From Acidimicrobiales bacterium (GTDB lineage: Bacteria > Actinomycetota > Acidimicrobiia > Acidimicrobiales > JADJXE01), in assembly GCA_016716005.1 (NCBI GenBank), contig JADJXE010000001.1, positions 1,935,001-1,999,000 of the forward strand: a stretch of DNA of 64,000 nucleotides, written 5' to 3'. This document shows positions 1 to 6,613 of the stretch, piece after piece. The notes beneath the pieces were generated by a model. That model was given only the letters and a program-made list of their open reading frames with translations. It searched no databases and was not told the DNA's origin. Positions within the stretch are counted from its first letter, which is position 1. The number at the start of each line of letters is the position of its first letter. A program made the translations under genes and the position numbers.

Positions 1-136
1 GGTGCCGCTGCGGCGTCGGATGGGCACGGCGTGGGACGTGGCCCATGCCGCGCTCTACCTGGCCTCCGACGAGGCCGACTTCGTCACCGGGGTGGTGCTG
101 CCCGTCGACGGCGGCCAGTGCGCCCGGGTGGGGTGA
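1..136 (+). CDS. Short-chain dehydrogenase/reductase, C-terminal fragment (cut by window edge)
   Basis: The open frame from base 2 to the TGA at 134-136 encodes the last 44 residues of an SDR-family oxidoreductase. It reads RMGTAWDVAHAALYLASDEA and then FVTGVVLPVDGGQ. This is the usual end of classical SDRs: the helix that follows the substrate loop (the position of R.G.P.EIA..v.fLaSd), then the conserved TG..l.vDGG strand that closes the Rossmann fold. The NAD(P)-binding glycine motif and the Ser-Tyr-Lys catalytic residues lie outside the window, so substrate and cofactor cannot be judged. Family assignment is firm; specific function is unknown. Confidence 0.85.
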   Translation, partial: VPLRRRMGTAWDVAHAALYLASDEADFVTGVVLPVDGGQCARVG

Positions 137-179
137 GCGAGCCGCTCCGGCGCAGGCCCCCTCTCCGCACGCCGCCCGG

Positions 180-359
180 TCAGGTGGCCTCCCCGCCCGG
201 CCCTGCGGCGCGCAGCTCGTCGAGCCGGGCGTGGAGCCGCTGACCGATCTCGGTGTCGTCGGCATCCACCCAGGGGCGGCGGCTCCGCACCACGGCCACG
301 GTGCCCGCCACCGCCACGGCCGCCAGCGCACCCAGCCCCACCCACTTCCACCGCCGCAC
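180..359 (-). CDS. Small single-span membrane protein (59 aa), uncharacterised
   Basis: GTG at 359 opens a frame of 59 codons ending with TGA at 180-182. The product starts VRRWKWVGLGALAAVAVAGT, a basic N-terminus followed by one hydrophobic helix (about residues 7-24). A charged tail with a short amphipathic stretch (IGQRLHARLDELRA) follows. Support for a real gene is the hexamer TACCGT exactly 7 bases before the GTG (372-367), the leaderless start pattern seen elsewhere in this window, and a coding-like base pattern with G/C at third positions. It is divergent from the hydrolase that starts at 377. No family is recognised; a membrane anchor or small accessory protein is a guess. Confidence 0.6.
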   Translation of the reverse strand: MRRWKWVGLGALAAVAVAGTVAVVRSRRPWVDADDTEIGQRLHARLDELRAAGPGGEAT

Positions 360-365
360 GGGCCG

Positions 366-372
366 TACGGTA
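366..372. promoter_or_regulatory. Overlapping divergent -10 elements for leaderless starts at 359(-) and 377(+)
   Basis: The sequence GTACGGTAC holds TACGGT on the + strand (366-371, 5 bases before GTG 377) and TACCGT on the - strand (372-367, 7 bases before GTG 359). The two -10 boxes are almost the same bases read in opposite directions, so only one of the two genes could probably be transcribed at a time. Inferred from position and the TANNNT consensus. Confidence 0.45.
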
Positions 373-376
373 CGGC

Positions 377-1057
377 GTGGCCGCGACCCCCGTCCCCCTG
401 GAACACGCCCAGGCCCAGGCTCGCACCGGCGACCTCTGGCTGTTCCGGGGCCGCACGGTGGCCGACCGGGCCATCCAGGCCGCCACCAACGCTCCCGTCA
501 ACCACGTGGGCCTGGTCGTGGTGGTCGACGACCTGCCCCCGCTGCTCTGGCACGCGGCCCTCGACCCGAAGCTCGCCGACGTCTGGCGCGCCGACCACCA
601 CCGCGGGGCCCAGCTCAACCGGCTGGAGGACGCCGCCCTGCGCTGGCGCGACCTCGGCAACCGGGCGTGGTCGCGCCACATCAACCCGGAGCTCACGGCC
701 GACCACGAGCGACGCCTGCTGGAGGTGATCGACGAGTACGACGGCAGGCCGTTCCCGACCGGCCCCCGGATGGCGCGCCGCTGGGTGGCCGGGCGCGTCG
801 GACACGACGCCGGCGACGAGATCGTCTACTGCGCCGAGCTCGCCGCGCTCACGCTCACCCGGATGGGCCTGCTGCCCGAGGGCCGCCCCGTGAACTGGTA
901 CGACCCGGGGCGGTTCTGGAGCGGCGACGGCCTCGCCCTGCTCGACGGGTACGAGCACGGCGCCGAGCAGGAGGTGGCGCTGCCCCCTGTCGAGCGAGAG
1001 CGGGCGGGCGCAGAGCACGGCTTGCGGGCACGTCTTCGGCCACCGTGGAGGGACTGA
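377..1057 (+). CDS. Permuted NlpC/P60-like (YiiX/YebB-type) cysteine hydrolase
   Basis: The 226-residue product opens with GDLWLFRGRTVADRAIQAAT and NHVGLVV (about residues 18-48), and later has IVYCAELAALTLTRMGL (about 149-165). A histidine in an early SHVG/NHVG motif and a cysteine in a later YCsEL motif are the permuted catalytic order of the YiiX/YebB branch of papain-like NlpC/P60 enzymes. Members are thought to act on peptidoglycan, lipids or protein amides; the substrate here cannot be told. There is no signal peptide or membrane segment, so it is probably cytoplasmic. The GTG start is supported by TACGGT 5 bases upstream. The Arg-rich C-terminus (after about residue 205) is low complexity. 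Confidence 0.7.
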   Translation: MAATPVPLEHAQAQARTGDLWLFRGRTVADRAIQAATNAPVNHVGLVVVVDDLPPLLWHAALDPKLADVWRADHHRGAQLNRLEDAALRWRDLGNRAWSRHINPELTADHERRLLEVIDEYDGRPFPTGPRMARRWVAGRVGHDAGDEIVYCAELAALTLTRMGLLPEGRPVNWYDPGRFWSGDGLALLDGYEHGAEQEVALPPVERERAGAEHGLRARLRPPWRD

Positions 1058-1092
1058 AGCCCGACGAGCCCCGGCTGCCGGCAGCAGGGGTC

Positions 1093-1785
1093 CTATGGTC
1101 CCGACGGCCAGATGTTGACCGCGCGGGCCAGCACCAGCAGGGCCACCACGAGCGAGGTCATCGACTCGGTCATCACGAGGAGCTTCGACCAGGGCTTCAC
1201 GGCCGACACGTCGGTGGGGCTGAACGCAGTGGCCGTGTTGAACGACAGCGCGAGGTAGTCGACGAAGTGCGGGAACCACGCGTCGGCGGCGTGCTCGGGC
1301 AGGTCCGTCTCCGGGAAGACGAAGGCCCGGGTGGTCTGCTGGCGGCCACTGGCCCGGGCCGCGGCACCACCGCTGTCGAGATCCCAGTACCAGAGGGCGA
1401 ACGCGATGACGTTCACGAGCCAGACGATGACGCCGATGCGCAGGAGCTCGCTGGCGTCGGTGAACCGGGCCCCGTCGAGGATGCCGCGAACGAGGCGGAC
1501 GACAGCCGCCGTGTTCGCGGCGGTGATGACCCCGATCATCACGCTCGTCGTGGCGTGCAGCCACGGCTTGTCCCGGTCGATCCGGCCGGGGTCACCGATG
1601 ACGAGCACGGCCAGGAAGGCCAGCAGGAACGCCTGGAAGACCCAGGTGGGCATCGGCCGGAAGTCGGACGGCAGCGCGGCGTGGAGAGCCCCGACGGCGA
1701 GCACCCCCACCGCCATCGGCCATCGACGCTCGCCTCGTCGAGCGGGCCGGGGGGCTCTCGCTGCGGGTTCGGGGCCGTCGATCAT
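1093..1785 (-). CDS. Integral membrane protein of unknown function (ion-channel-like)
   Basis: The 230-residue product has a basic N-terminus and hydrophobic segments near residues 23-40, 47-64, 78-98 and 115-135, and a last one near 205-225. Before the last helix is the stretch FVDYLALSFNTATAFSPTDV, then KLLVMTESMTSLVVALLV. A short pore-like loop followed by a final helix resembles two-helix ion-channel domains, and the text is typical of a conserved actinobacterial membrane family. There is no selectivity filter such as GYG, so channel activity is only a suggestion. It lies downstream of the MFS gene on the same strand, separated by 106 bases, and may be co-transcribed with it. Confidence 0.6.
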   Translation of the reverse strand: MIDGPEPAARAPRPARRGERRWPMAVGVLAVGALHAALPSDFRPMPTWVFQAFLLAFLAVLVIGDPGRIDRDKPWLHATTSVMIGVITAANTAAVVRLVRGILDGARFTDASELLRIGVIVWLVNVIAFALWYWDLDSGGAAARASGRQQTTRAFVFPETDLPEHAADAWFPHFVDYLALSFNTATAFSPTDVSAVKPWSKLLVMTESMTSLVVALLVLARAVNIWPSGP

Positions 1786-1891
1786 CAGGTCATCGTTGCA
1801 GGCGCTGCGCTTCCGCTCTCACCATGGGCGGGTCGGCGGCGGCCGGACTCCGCGATGGCCAACGACCCGCCAGGCCGAGACACGCGCTCCG

Positions 1892-3502
1892 TCAGGTGAC
1901 CATCTCTTCGTCCGCGGGCTCTTCGTCGGACGACGGCACCTCGTTCGGCAGGTCTCGGGTGAAGGCGAGGGAGACGAGCGCAAGGAACGCTGCGGCCAGC
2001 AGGCCGGCCTTGAGCGATTGGAGCTGGGCCTCCTGGTAGTCGTCGACGATCGCCTGGCTGGTGGCGTCGTCGAGTCCGGCCTGTTGGGTGGCTGCCTCGA
2101 CCTGGTCGGCGGCGACGAAGTCGATGCCGGACCCGACGGCCACGCTGACCTGGGCCGCGACCTCGTCGCTGATGCGCTCGTCGGCTTGGATCTCCGACAC
2201 GAACACACCGGTGAGTCCGGCCAGCACGATCGCCCCGATGAGGGCCACCCCGAGCGAGGAGCCGAGCTGTTGGCCAGCGAACTGCAGGCCGCCGGCCTCG
2301 CCCCGCCCCGACGCGTCGACCGACGACTGGACCACGTTGCCGAGCTGGGAGGCGAGGAGCCCCATCCCTGCGCCGAGCACGGCCATGGAGAGGGCGAAGG
2401 CGGCGTCGGCCAGGTCCGGTCGGATGGTGACGAGGAGGGCGACGGCCGCGACCGCGGTGGTGGTCAGTCCGGCCCTGACGATCGACCGCACCGGGTAGCG
2501 GGACGAGAGGCGCGAACCAGCTGCGGACGCGACGAACATCGTGATGGAGACGGGCAGCATCTTGATGCCCGTCTCGAGGGCGTCGAGGCCGAGGACGAGC
2601 TGCAGGTACAGGGGGACGGTGAAGAACACGCCCATGAGGATGAGGTTCTGGGCGAACAGGCCGATCAGACCGGATCGCAGCGGCGGGATCTTCACGAGGT
2701 CGAGGTGCACCAGCGGGTCGCTCCCCGTCGCCTCGCGGTGTCGTTGCCAGCGCACGAACCCCCACAGCAGCGCCGCGCCGCCGCCGATGACGAAGAGGGT
2801 CAGGGAGAAGCCGAACGGCTCCACGGGGGAGTCCTTCGGCTTCACCCATCCCCAGGTGCTCGACTGGAGGGTGCCCAGGACGATGGCACCGAGACCGGTG
2901 GCGGACAGGACGGTGCCGACGACGTCGAGCCGGGGCTTGGCGCCGGCACGGACAGCGTCGCCGACGAAGGGGGTCATGGCGAGGATGCCGAGGACGATGA
3001 CGACCTCGCCCACGAAGACCACCCGCCAGCTCAGCTCGGTGGTGGCCCAGCCGCCGACGATGGGGCCCACTGCGATGCCCGCGCCCGCGACACCACCGAT
3101 CACCGCGTACGCGACCTTGCGCTCACGCCCGTCGTAGTTGCCCGCGATCAGCGCGACCAGGGCCGGGAGCACCAGCGCCGCACCGAGGCCTTCGAGGATC
3201 GACCATCCCAGCGCCAGGACCGTCACCGTCGGCGCTGCCGCCGTCACGGCCGAGCCGCACGCGTACACGATCAGGCCGATGATGAAGGCCCGCCGACGCC
3301 CGATGATGTCGCCGATCTTGCCCCCCGTGAGCATGAACATGGCCATGACGAGGCAGTAGAGCGTGATCACCGACTGGATCACGGTGACGGTCGTGTCGAA
3401 GTCGGCGACGAGCTGGCTGATCGACACGTTCATGACCGACTGGTCGAGGACCATGACGAACTGGGCGCCGGCCAGCGCCACCAGCGGCAACCAGCGCTTC
3501 AT
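1892..3502 (-). CDS. MFS drug:H+ antiporter, DHA2 (EmrB/QacA) family
   Basis: The 536-residue protein has a typical 14-helix DHA2 layout. The first helix carries VALAGAQFVMVLDQSVMNVS, which includes the D-x-x-(I/V)-(V/M)-N motif of DHA2 transporters. Motif A, GGKIGDIIGRR, follows helix 2, and motif C, GVAGAGIAVGPIVGG, lies in helix 5. The C-terminal 80 residues after the last helices are acidic and extend beyond the usual core. These proteins export drugs or metabolites across the inner membrane using the proton gradient; the substrate cannot be predicted. No TetR-type regulator is adjacent; the upstream neighbour at 3699-4583 is a methyltransferase on the same strand about 200 bases away. 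Confidence 0.9.
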   Translation of the reverse strand: MKRWLPLVALAGAQFVMVLDQSVMNVSISQLVADFDTTVTVIQSVITLYCLVMAMFMLTGGKIGDIIGRRRAFIIGLIVYACGSAVTAAAPTVTVLALGWSILEGLGAALVLPALVALIAGNYDGRERKVAYAVIGGVAGAGIAVGPIVGGWATTELSWRVVFVGEVVIVLGILAMTPFVGDAVRAGAKPRLDVVGTVLSATGLGAIVLGTLQSSTWGWVKPKDSPVEPFGFSLTLFVIGGGAALLWGFVRWQRHREATGSDPLVHLDLVKIPPLRSGLIGLFAQNLILMGVFFTVPLYLQLVLGLDALETGIKMLPVSITMFVASAAGSRLSSRYPVRSIVRAGLTTTAVAAVALLVTIRPDLADAAFALSMAVLGAGMGLLASQLGNVVQSSVDASGRGEAGGLQFAGQQLGSSLGVALIGAIVLAGLTGVFVSEIQADERISDEVAAQVSVAVGSGIDFVAADQVEAATQQAGLDDATSQAIVDDYQEAQLQSLKAGLLAAAFLALVSLAFTRDLPNEVPSSDEEPADEEMVT

Positions 3503-3698
3503 CGCGTCGCCTCCGGCTGCTGCGTCACGATGCCGGCGGGAGCACGCCTCGCACGGTCAGCTCGTCGGGCAGGTCCGAGCGTGCCCGACCGGCTCCACCC
3601 GCGTGCTGAACACCTGGCATGCCCGCGAACCTAGTGCTGCGGTCCCCAGGCTGAGCGAGCGCACGCCGACGCGATCGGCCTGCCCCTGCTGTCTCGGG

Positions 3699-4583
3699 TC
3701 AGCCCGGACGGCTCGCGAGCGTGTAGCGCACCTGTTGGCGCAGGACGAAGCCACCGGACGGGACGGCCGCCGCGGCCAGCCGGCGCTCGGCCTCCGCACG
3801 GACGTTCGGCCGCTCCTCGTCGGGAACGGCCGCCCACATGGCCCGCTGCCCCGTCGAGAGGGTGAACGCGTGCCACTGGTCGGCGTCGGCGAAGTGCACC
3901 GCGAGGTCCAGCGTGCGGGTCCGGGCGTCCACGAAGCCGGCCGCCTCGACCAGGCCGGCCATCCCCGCGTCGGACGCGAAGGGGCCCTGCGCGCCGCTCA
4001 CGCGCGCGTCGAGCATGCGCGGGGGCAGGAACGGGCGGAACACGGCGTCGACCGACTCCCACGTGGCGTCCTGCGGGCCGAACGAGCTGACCCCGAGCCG
4101 CCCACCGGGCACCAGCAGCTCCCGCCAGGCGATCAGCGCCGCGTGCGGGGCGGGCAGGAAGAACAGCACGAGCGAGGAGGCGACGACGTCGAAGGATCGT
4201 GGCGGCAGCGCCGGGGCCTGCGCGTCATCGACGGTCACCTCGACGTGATCGAGCCCCGCCTCCCGAGCGGCCGCCCGCGCTGCGGCCACCATGCCGGCGG
4301 AGACGTCGATGCCGACGACCCGACCGGCGGGGCCGACGGCTCGGGCTGCGGGCAGGAGCAACGCTCCCTTGCCGCACCCCATGTCCGCGACCCGCTCGCC
4401 GGTGGCCGGAGCCAGCTCGTCCACGAGCCCCGTGGCGATCGGGACGAAGAAGGCGACCCCGACGCCGTCGTAGCTGGGAGCCACCGCGTCGAAGAGCCGA
4501 GCATTGCGTTCCCGGGTCTCGGACAGCTCCTGCCCGTCCCGACCCTCCTGAGCGGCCACGTCCGAATGCTGTCCCGGGTCCAC
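3699..4583 (-). CDS. Class I SAM-dependent methyltransferase
   Basis: The 294-residue product has the SAM-binding motif I VADMGCGKGALLLPAARA (about residues 65-82), an acidic residue ending strand 2 (GIDVSAGMV), and DAQAPALPPRSFDVV as motifs II/III. It matches the UbiE/COQ5-like Methyltransf_11/25 fold. The C-terminal third (after about residue 180) is a variable lid that should bind the acceptor. The PSYDGVG stretch near residue 37 resembles the Tyr-rich start of UbiE-like enzymes. No pathway genes are adjacent, so the acceptor (quinone, lipid or small molecule) is open. The region 4584-4720 upstream shows no further gene. Confidence 0.85.
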   Translation of the reverse strand: MDPGQHSDVAAQEGRDGQELSETRERNARLFDAVAPSYDGVGVAFFVPIATGLVDELAPATGERVADMGCGKGALLLPAARAVGPAGRVVGIDVSAGMVAAARAAAREAGLDHVEVTVDDAQAPALPPRSFDVVASSLVLFFLPAPHAALIAWRELLVPGGRLGVSSFGPQDATWESVDAVFRPFLPPRMLDARVSGAQGPFASDAGMAGLVEAAGFVDARTRTLDLAVHFADADQWHAFTLSTGQRAMWAAVPDEERPNVRAEAERRLAAAAVPSGGFVLRQQVRYTLASRPG

Positions 4584-4720
4584 CCGACGGTGTCAAGGCC
4601 CCGACAGCACCCGAACGTTCCCGGAGCGTGCATCGGGACAGCCGGCCCGGTCAGTGGGAGCGTCGCGGCACCATGCCGATCCCGCCCGATTCGGCGGCTG
4701 GCTGGGACCCTGATCGGCGG

Positions 4721-5020
4721 TCACAGGACGAAGGTGCCGAGTCGGTGGGCGGCGTCCATGACCGCAAGGCTGAGGGCGGGGTCGTCGAGCTGGCGGGTTG
4801 CGGCTGGCGCGGCCGGAAACGCCGGGGCGGCGCGTTCCCAGAGCGCGAGGCAACGACCCGGTCCCCACACGGCTGAACCGAACGCCAACCCCTGGAGATG
4901 GGAGTGGTGCCGGTAGATGGCTCGCGACCAGTCGCGGCAGACGCCACGGGGCCCGGTGCGGATCGCCTGGTTGCCGCCGGCGCGGGTCACCCAGCCGCTG
5001 TCAAAGTTCTTGCCGACTCC
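4721..5020 (-). pseudogene. RES-domain toxin, C-terminal relic
   Basis: This frame carries the second half of a RES-family NAD+-degrading toxin: WVTRAGGNQAIR, then CRDWSRAIYRHHSHLQGLAF, GRCLALWERA, and LDDPALSLAVMDAAHRLGTF near the end. In intact RES toxins this part is preceded by about 90 residues with the catalytic Arg and Tyr, which are missing here. No good start or antitoxin precedes it; upstream it runs into the HepT relic at 5066. It is probably dead. A separate RES N-terminal stub lies at 11852-11953 on the other strand. The two do not join end to end because the middle of the domain is absent from both. Confidence 0.6.
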
Positions 5021-5065
5021 TCGACGTCCCGGCGCCGACCGGGACGGTCCGGGTCGGCGCCCTGG

Positions 5066-5212
5066 TCAGGACGCGTCGTCGTCCCGGCTCGTCCGATCGA
5101 TCAGGGAGCGCACCGCGTCGAGGAGTGGATCGAGTTCGTTGTCAGAGTGACCTCGGATCGAGTGGATGGCACCGACGATGTCGTGCAGCCGAGCCTCGTC
5201 CTGGCGGCTCGA
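5066..5212 (-). pseudogene. HepT (HEPN toxin) relic with internal deletion, copy 1
   Basis: This frame encodes 48 residues: SRQDEARLHDIVGAIHSIRG, the N-terminus of HepT, fused directly to LDPLLDAVRSLIDR, its C-terminus. Compared with the intact copy at 17544-17891 the middle of about 67 residues is gone, including the catalytic RX4HXY motif. The first codon is TCG where copy 2 (13759) has the start codon TTG. The same T-to-C difference turns the TGA stop of the preceding mntA relic into CGA. The gene cannot make an active RNase. Confidence 0.75.
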
Positions 5213-5411
5213 AGCGGCAGGACCTCGGCCAGGACCTCGTCGCGCAAGCGTTCCCGTAGCGACTCCGGGGTTCCGACGTCGACCTTGACGCCGAGTGCTT
5301 CGTCGAGCTCGACACCGATGGAGAGGATCTCGAACGGTCGCGCGTCGGGTTCGAGCTCGACGAGGAAGTCGATGTCGCTGCCCGGCCGTTCGTCCCCGCG
5401 GGTGGCGTCGA
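5212..5411 (-). pseudogene. MntA (minimal nucleotidyltransferase antitoxin) relic, copy 1
   Basis: The frame encodes RGDERPGSDIDFLVELEP followed by ARPFEILSIGVELDEALGVK and ends LRDEVLAEVLPL, nearly identical to the last two thirds of the intact MntA at 17888-18196. The first 38 residues, including the Gly-Ser of the GSX10DXD active site, are replaced by unrelated sequence. The stop codon is lost, so the frame reads on through the HepT relic. It is a decayed paralogue of the modules at 13.4-14.1 and 17.5-18.2 kb. Confidence 0.7.
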
Positions 5412-5474
5412 CTGCGGTGGAGGGTTGTCGTCCGGTGTGGCGGCCCGACCCAAGCACCATCCGTCCGCGCCTCT

Positions 5475-5855
5475 TCAGACGGGAGCGATCTCCAGTGTGG
5501 CGTCGAGGGCGTCGGCGAGTCGGCGGATGTCGTCGCTGTCGGAGCTCGCCACCAGATCTCCTCGCGCGATCGCGCCGATGGCCACGGTGGCGTCGATGAC
5601 ATCGGCGGTGCCGGAGCGGGCGCAGGCCGTTCCGGCGGCGCGGGCGCGCTTGTCGTCGAGGGGTTCGACGCGGCAGCCCTTCAGGAAGCGGGACAGCTCG
5701 GCTTGGGGTTCGCCGCGCCAGGCCTGGCCGAGCACGCCGGCGGGCACGACGGGACGTCGGCCCCGTTCGAGGGCACGACGGTGCAGTGCCCACACGTGGC
5801 GGTCGTTGCGGTCCGCGGCGAGCAGCGCCCCGGTGTCGTAGGTGATGCCGCCCAC
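5475..5855 (-). CDS. PIN-domain toxin (VapC-like)
   Basis: The 126-residue product begins VGGITYDTGALLAADRNDRH, with the first PIN aspartate in YDTGALLA, and continues with LERGRRPVVPAGVLGQAWRG. It has GTADVIDATVAIGAIARGD and VASSDSDDIRRLADAL, which supply the later acidic residues. This is the VapC fold: a small Mg2+-dependent RNase neutralised by its partner. All four expected acidic positions can be placed, so it looks active. It starts (GTG 5855) 4 bases after the antitoxin stop codon at 5860-5862 and is surely co-transcribed with it. It lies between degraded toxin relics but is itself intact. Confidence 0.85.
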   Translation of the reverse strand: MGGITYDTGALLAADRNDRHVWALHRRALERGRRPVVPAGVLGQAWRGEPQAELSRFLKGCRVEPLDDKRARAAGTACARSGTADVIDATVAIGAIARGDLVASSDSDDIRRLADALDATLEIAPV

Positions 5856-5859
5856 TTGC

Positions 5860-6111
5860 TCAGCTGGCTCGACGGGCCGCGTCGAGTACGCGGTCGAGCA
5901 AGGCGTCGGCGGCGGCGAGCTCCTCCGGGGTGAGCGGACCGTGGTCGGCTTCCCAGTCACGCACGGCGTCGAGGCCCGCTTCGACTGCCAGTTCGTTCTC
6001 CGCGGCGTGGTTCAGCCACGCCGACACGCTGACCCGGGCACGTTCCGCCGCGCGGACGACCTGAGCCGCGACCTCGGCATCGAGCGCGACCGAGAGCTTC
6101 TTCACCGCCAC
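5860..6111 (-). CDS. Ribbon-helix-helix antitoxin (VapB-like) of the adjacent PIN toxin
   Basis: The 83-residue product begins VAVKKLSVALDAEVAAQVVR, a beta strand then helix typical of RHH DNA-binding antitoxins. RARVSVSAWLNHAAENEL forms the second helix. The acidic C-terminal half (LTPEELAAADALLDRVLDAA) should wrap the toxin. RHH antitoxins bind their own promoter as dimers and block the PIN active site. GTG 6111 is preferred over longer upstream frames because TACCGT lies exactly 6 bases before it, a leaderless start. Confidence 0.8.
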   Translation of the reverse strand: MAVKKLSVALDAEVAAQVVRAAERARVSVSAWLNHAAENELAVEAGLDAVRDWEADHGPLTPEELAAADALLDRVLDAARRAS

Positions 6112-6117
6112 GGAACG

Positions 6118-6123
6118 ACGGTA
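6118..6123 (-). promoter_or_regulatory. -10 element (TACCGT) of the RHH/PIN operon, leaderless
   Basis: TACCGT on the minus strand ends 6 bases before the GTG start at 6111, so transcription would begin at or next to the start codon. It matches the TANNNT-N6 pattern before other genes of this window. Confidence 0.5.
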
Positions 6124-6191
6124 GTACCGGATTCCTACTATCGCAACGCCTGTCCGGTTCTCGGTCACCCAGCCCGCAGGCGCGGCGGCGG

Positions 6192-6481
6192 GTGAGGTCC
6201 CCGGGATCGGGGAAGCGGGAGGCTGGAGGCAGCGGACGCGACGATGGTGAAGGCGGATTTGCCCGTATCCGGGCATACGTCGACGTGCTTCCTGGCGGCA
6301 TCGACACCGACCGCAGGAAGGCAGGGATCACTCCACGGAGGCCAACCGTGAGCGCGCCTCGACCGAAGCTGAGCGGCTCGCCGAGTCGCTGCAGATGGGA
6401 GCCGGCCCCCCGATCGCGCTAGCCGAGGCCCGACTCCGCCAGGCTGCTGGCCTTGACGGTCGAGCTCGGCGTTCGCCTCTG
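6192..6481 (+). other. Gene-poor stretch with a possible integrase N-terminal arm relic
   Basis: The roughly 500 bases between the antitoxin and the P-type ATPase hold no clear gene. One + frame reads ARIRAYVDVLPGGIDTDRRK (about 6264-6323), which recalls the N-terminal arm-binding strands of actinobacterial tyrosine integrases. A shifted frame then reads STEAERLAESLQ, like the following helix. No full domain can be built. TACGAT at 6533-6538 could be the -10 box of the ATPase gene at 6614. Confidence 0.25.
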
Positions 6482-6613
6482 CGAGCGTGACCGCCAGGTC
6501 CTTCGCCCCTGTCGTCGCGTGGGGCGCATCGGTACGATGAGTGGGGCAACGTGGAGTGCCGGGAAGTCTGGTCGGCGACGTGGACGCGTTCCTCTGACTG
6601 AGGGGGTCCAGAG

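Noticed and set aside
1331..3634. Plus-strand frame of 767 codons across the MFS region
   Set aside because: It is antisense to the MFS transporter; its Arg/Glu/Asp/His-rich composition is the usual artefact of reading high-GC genes backwards.
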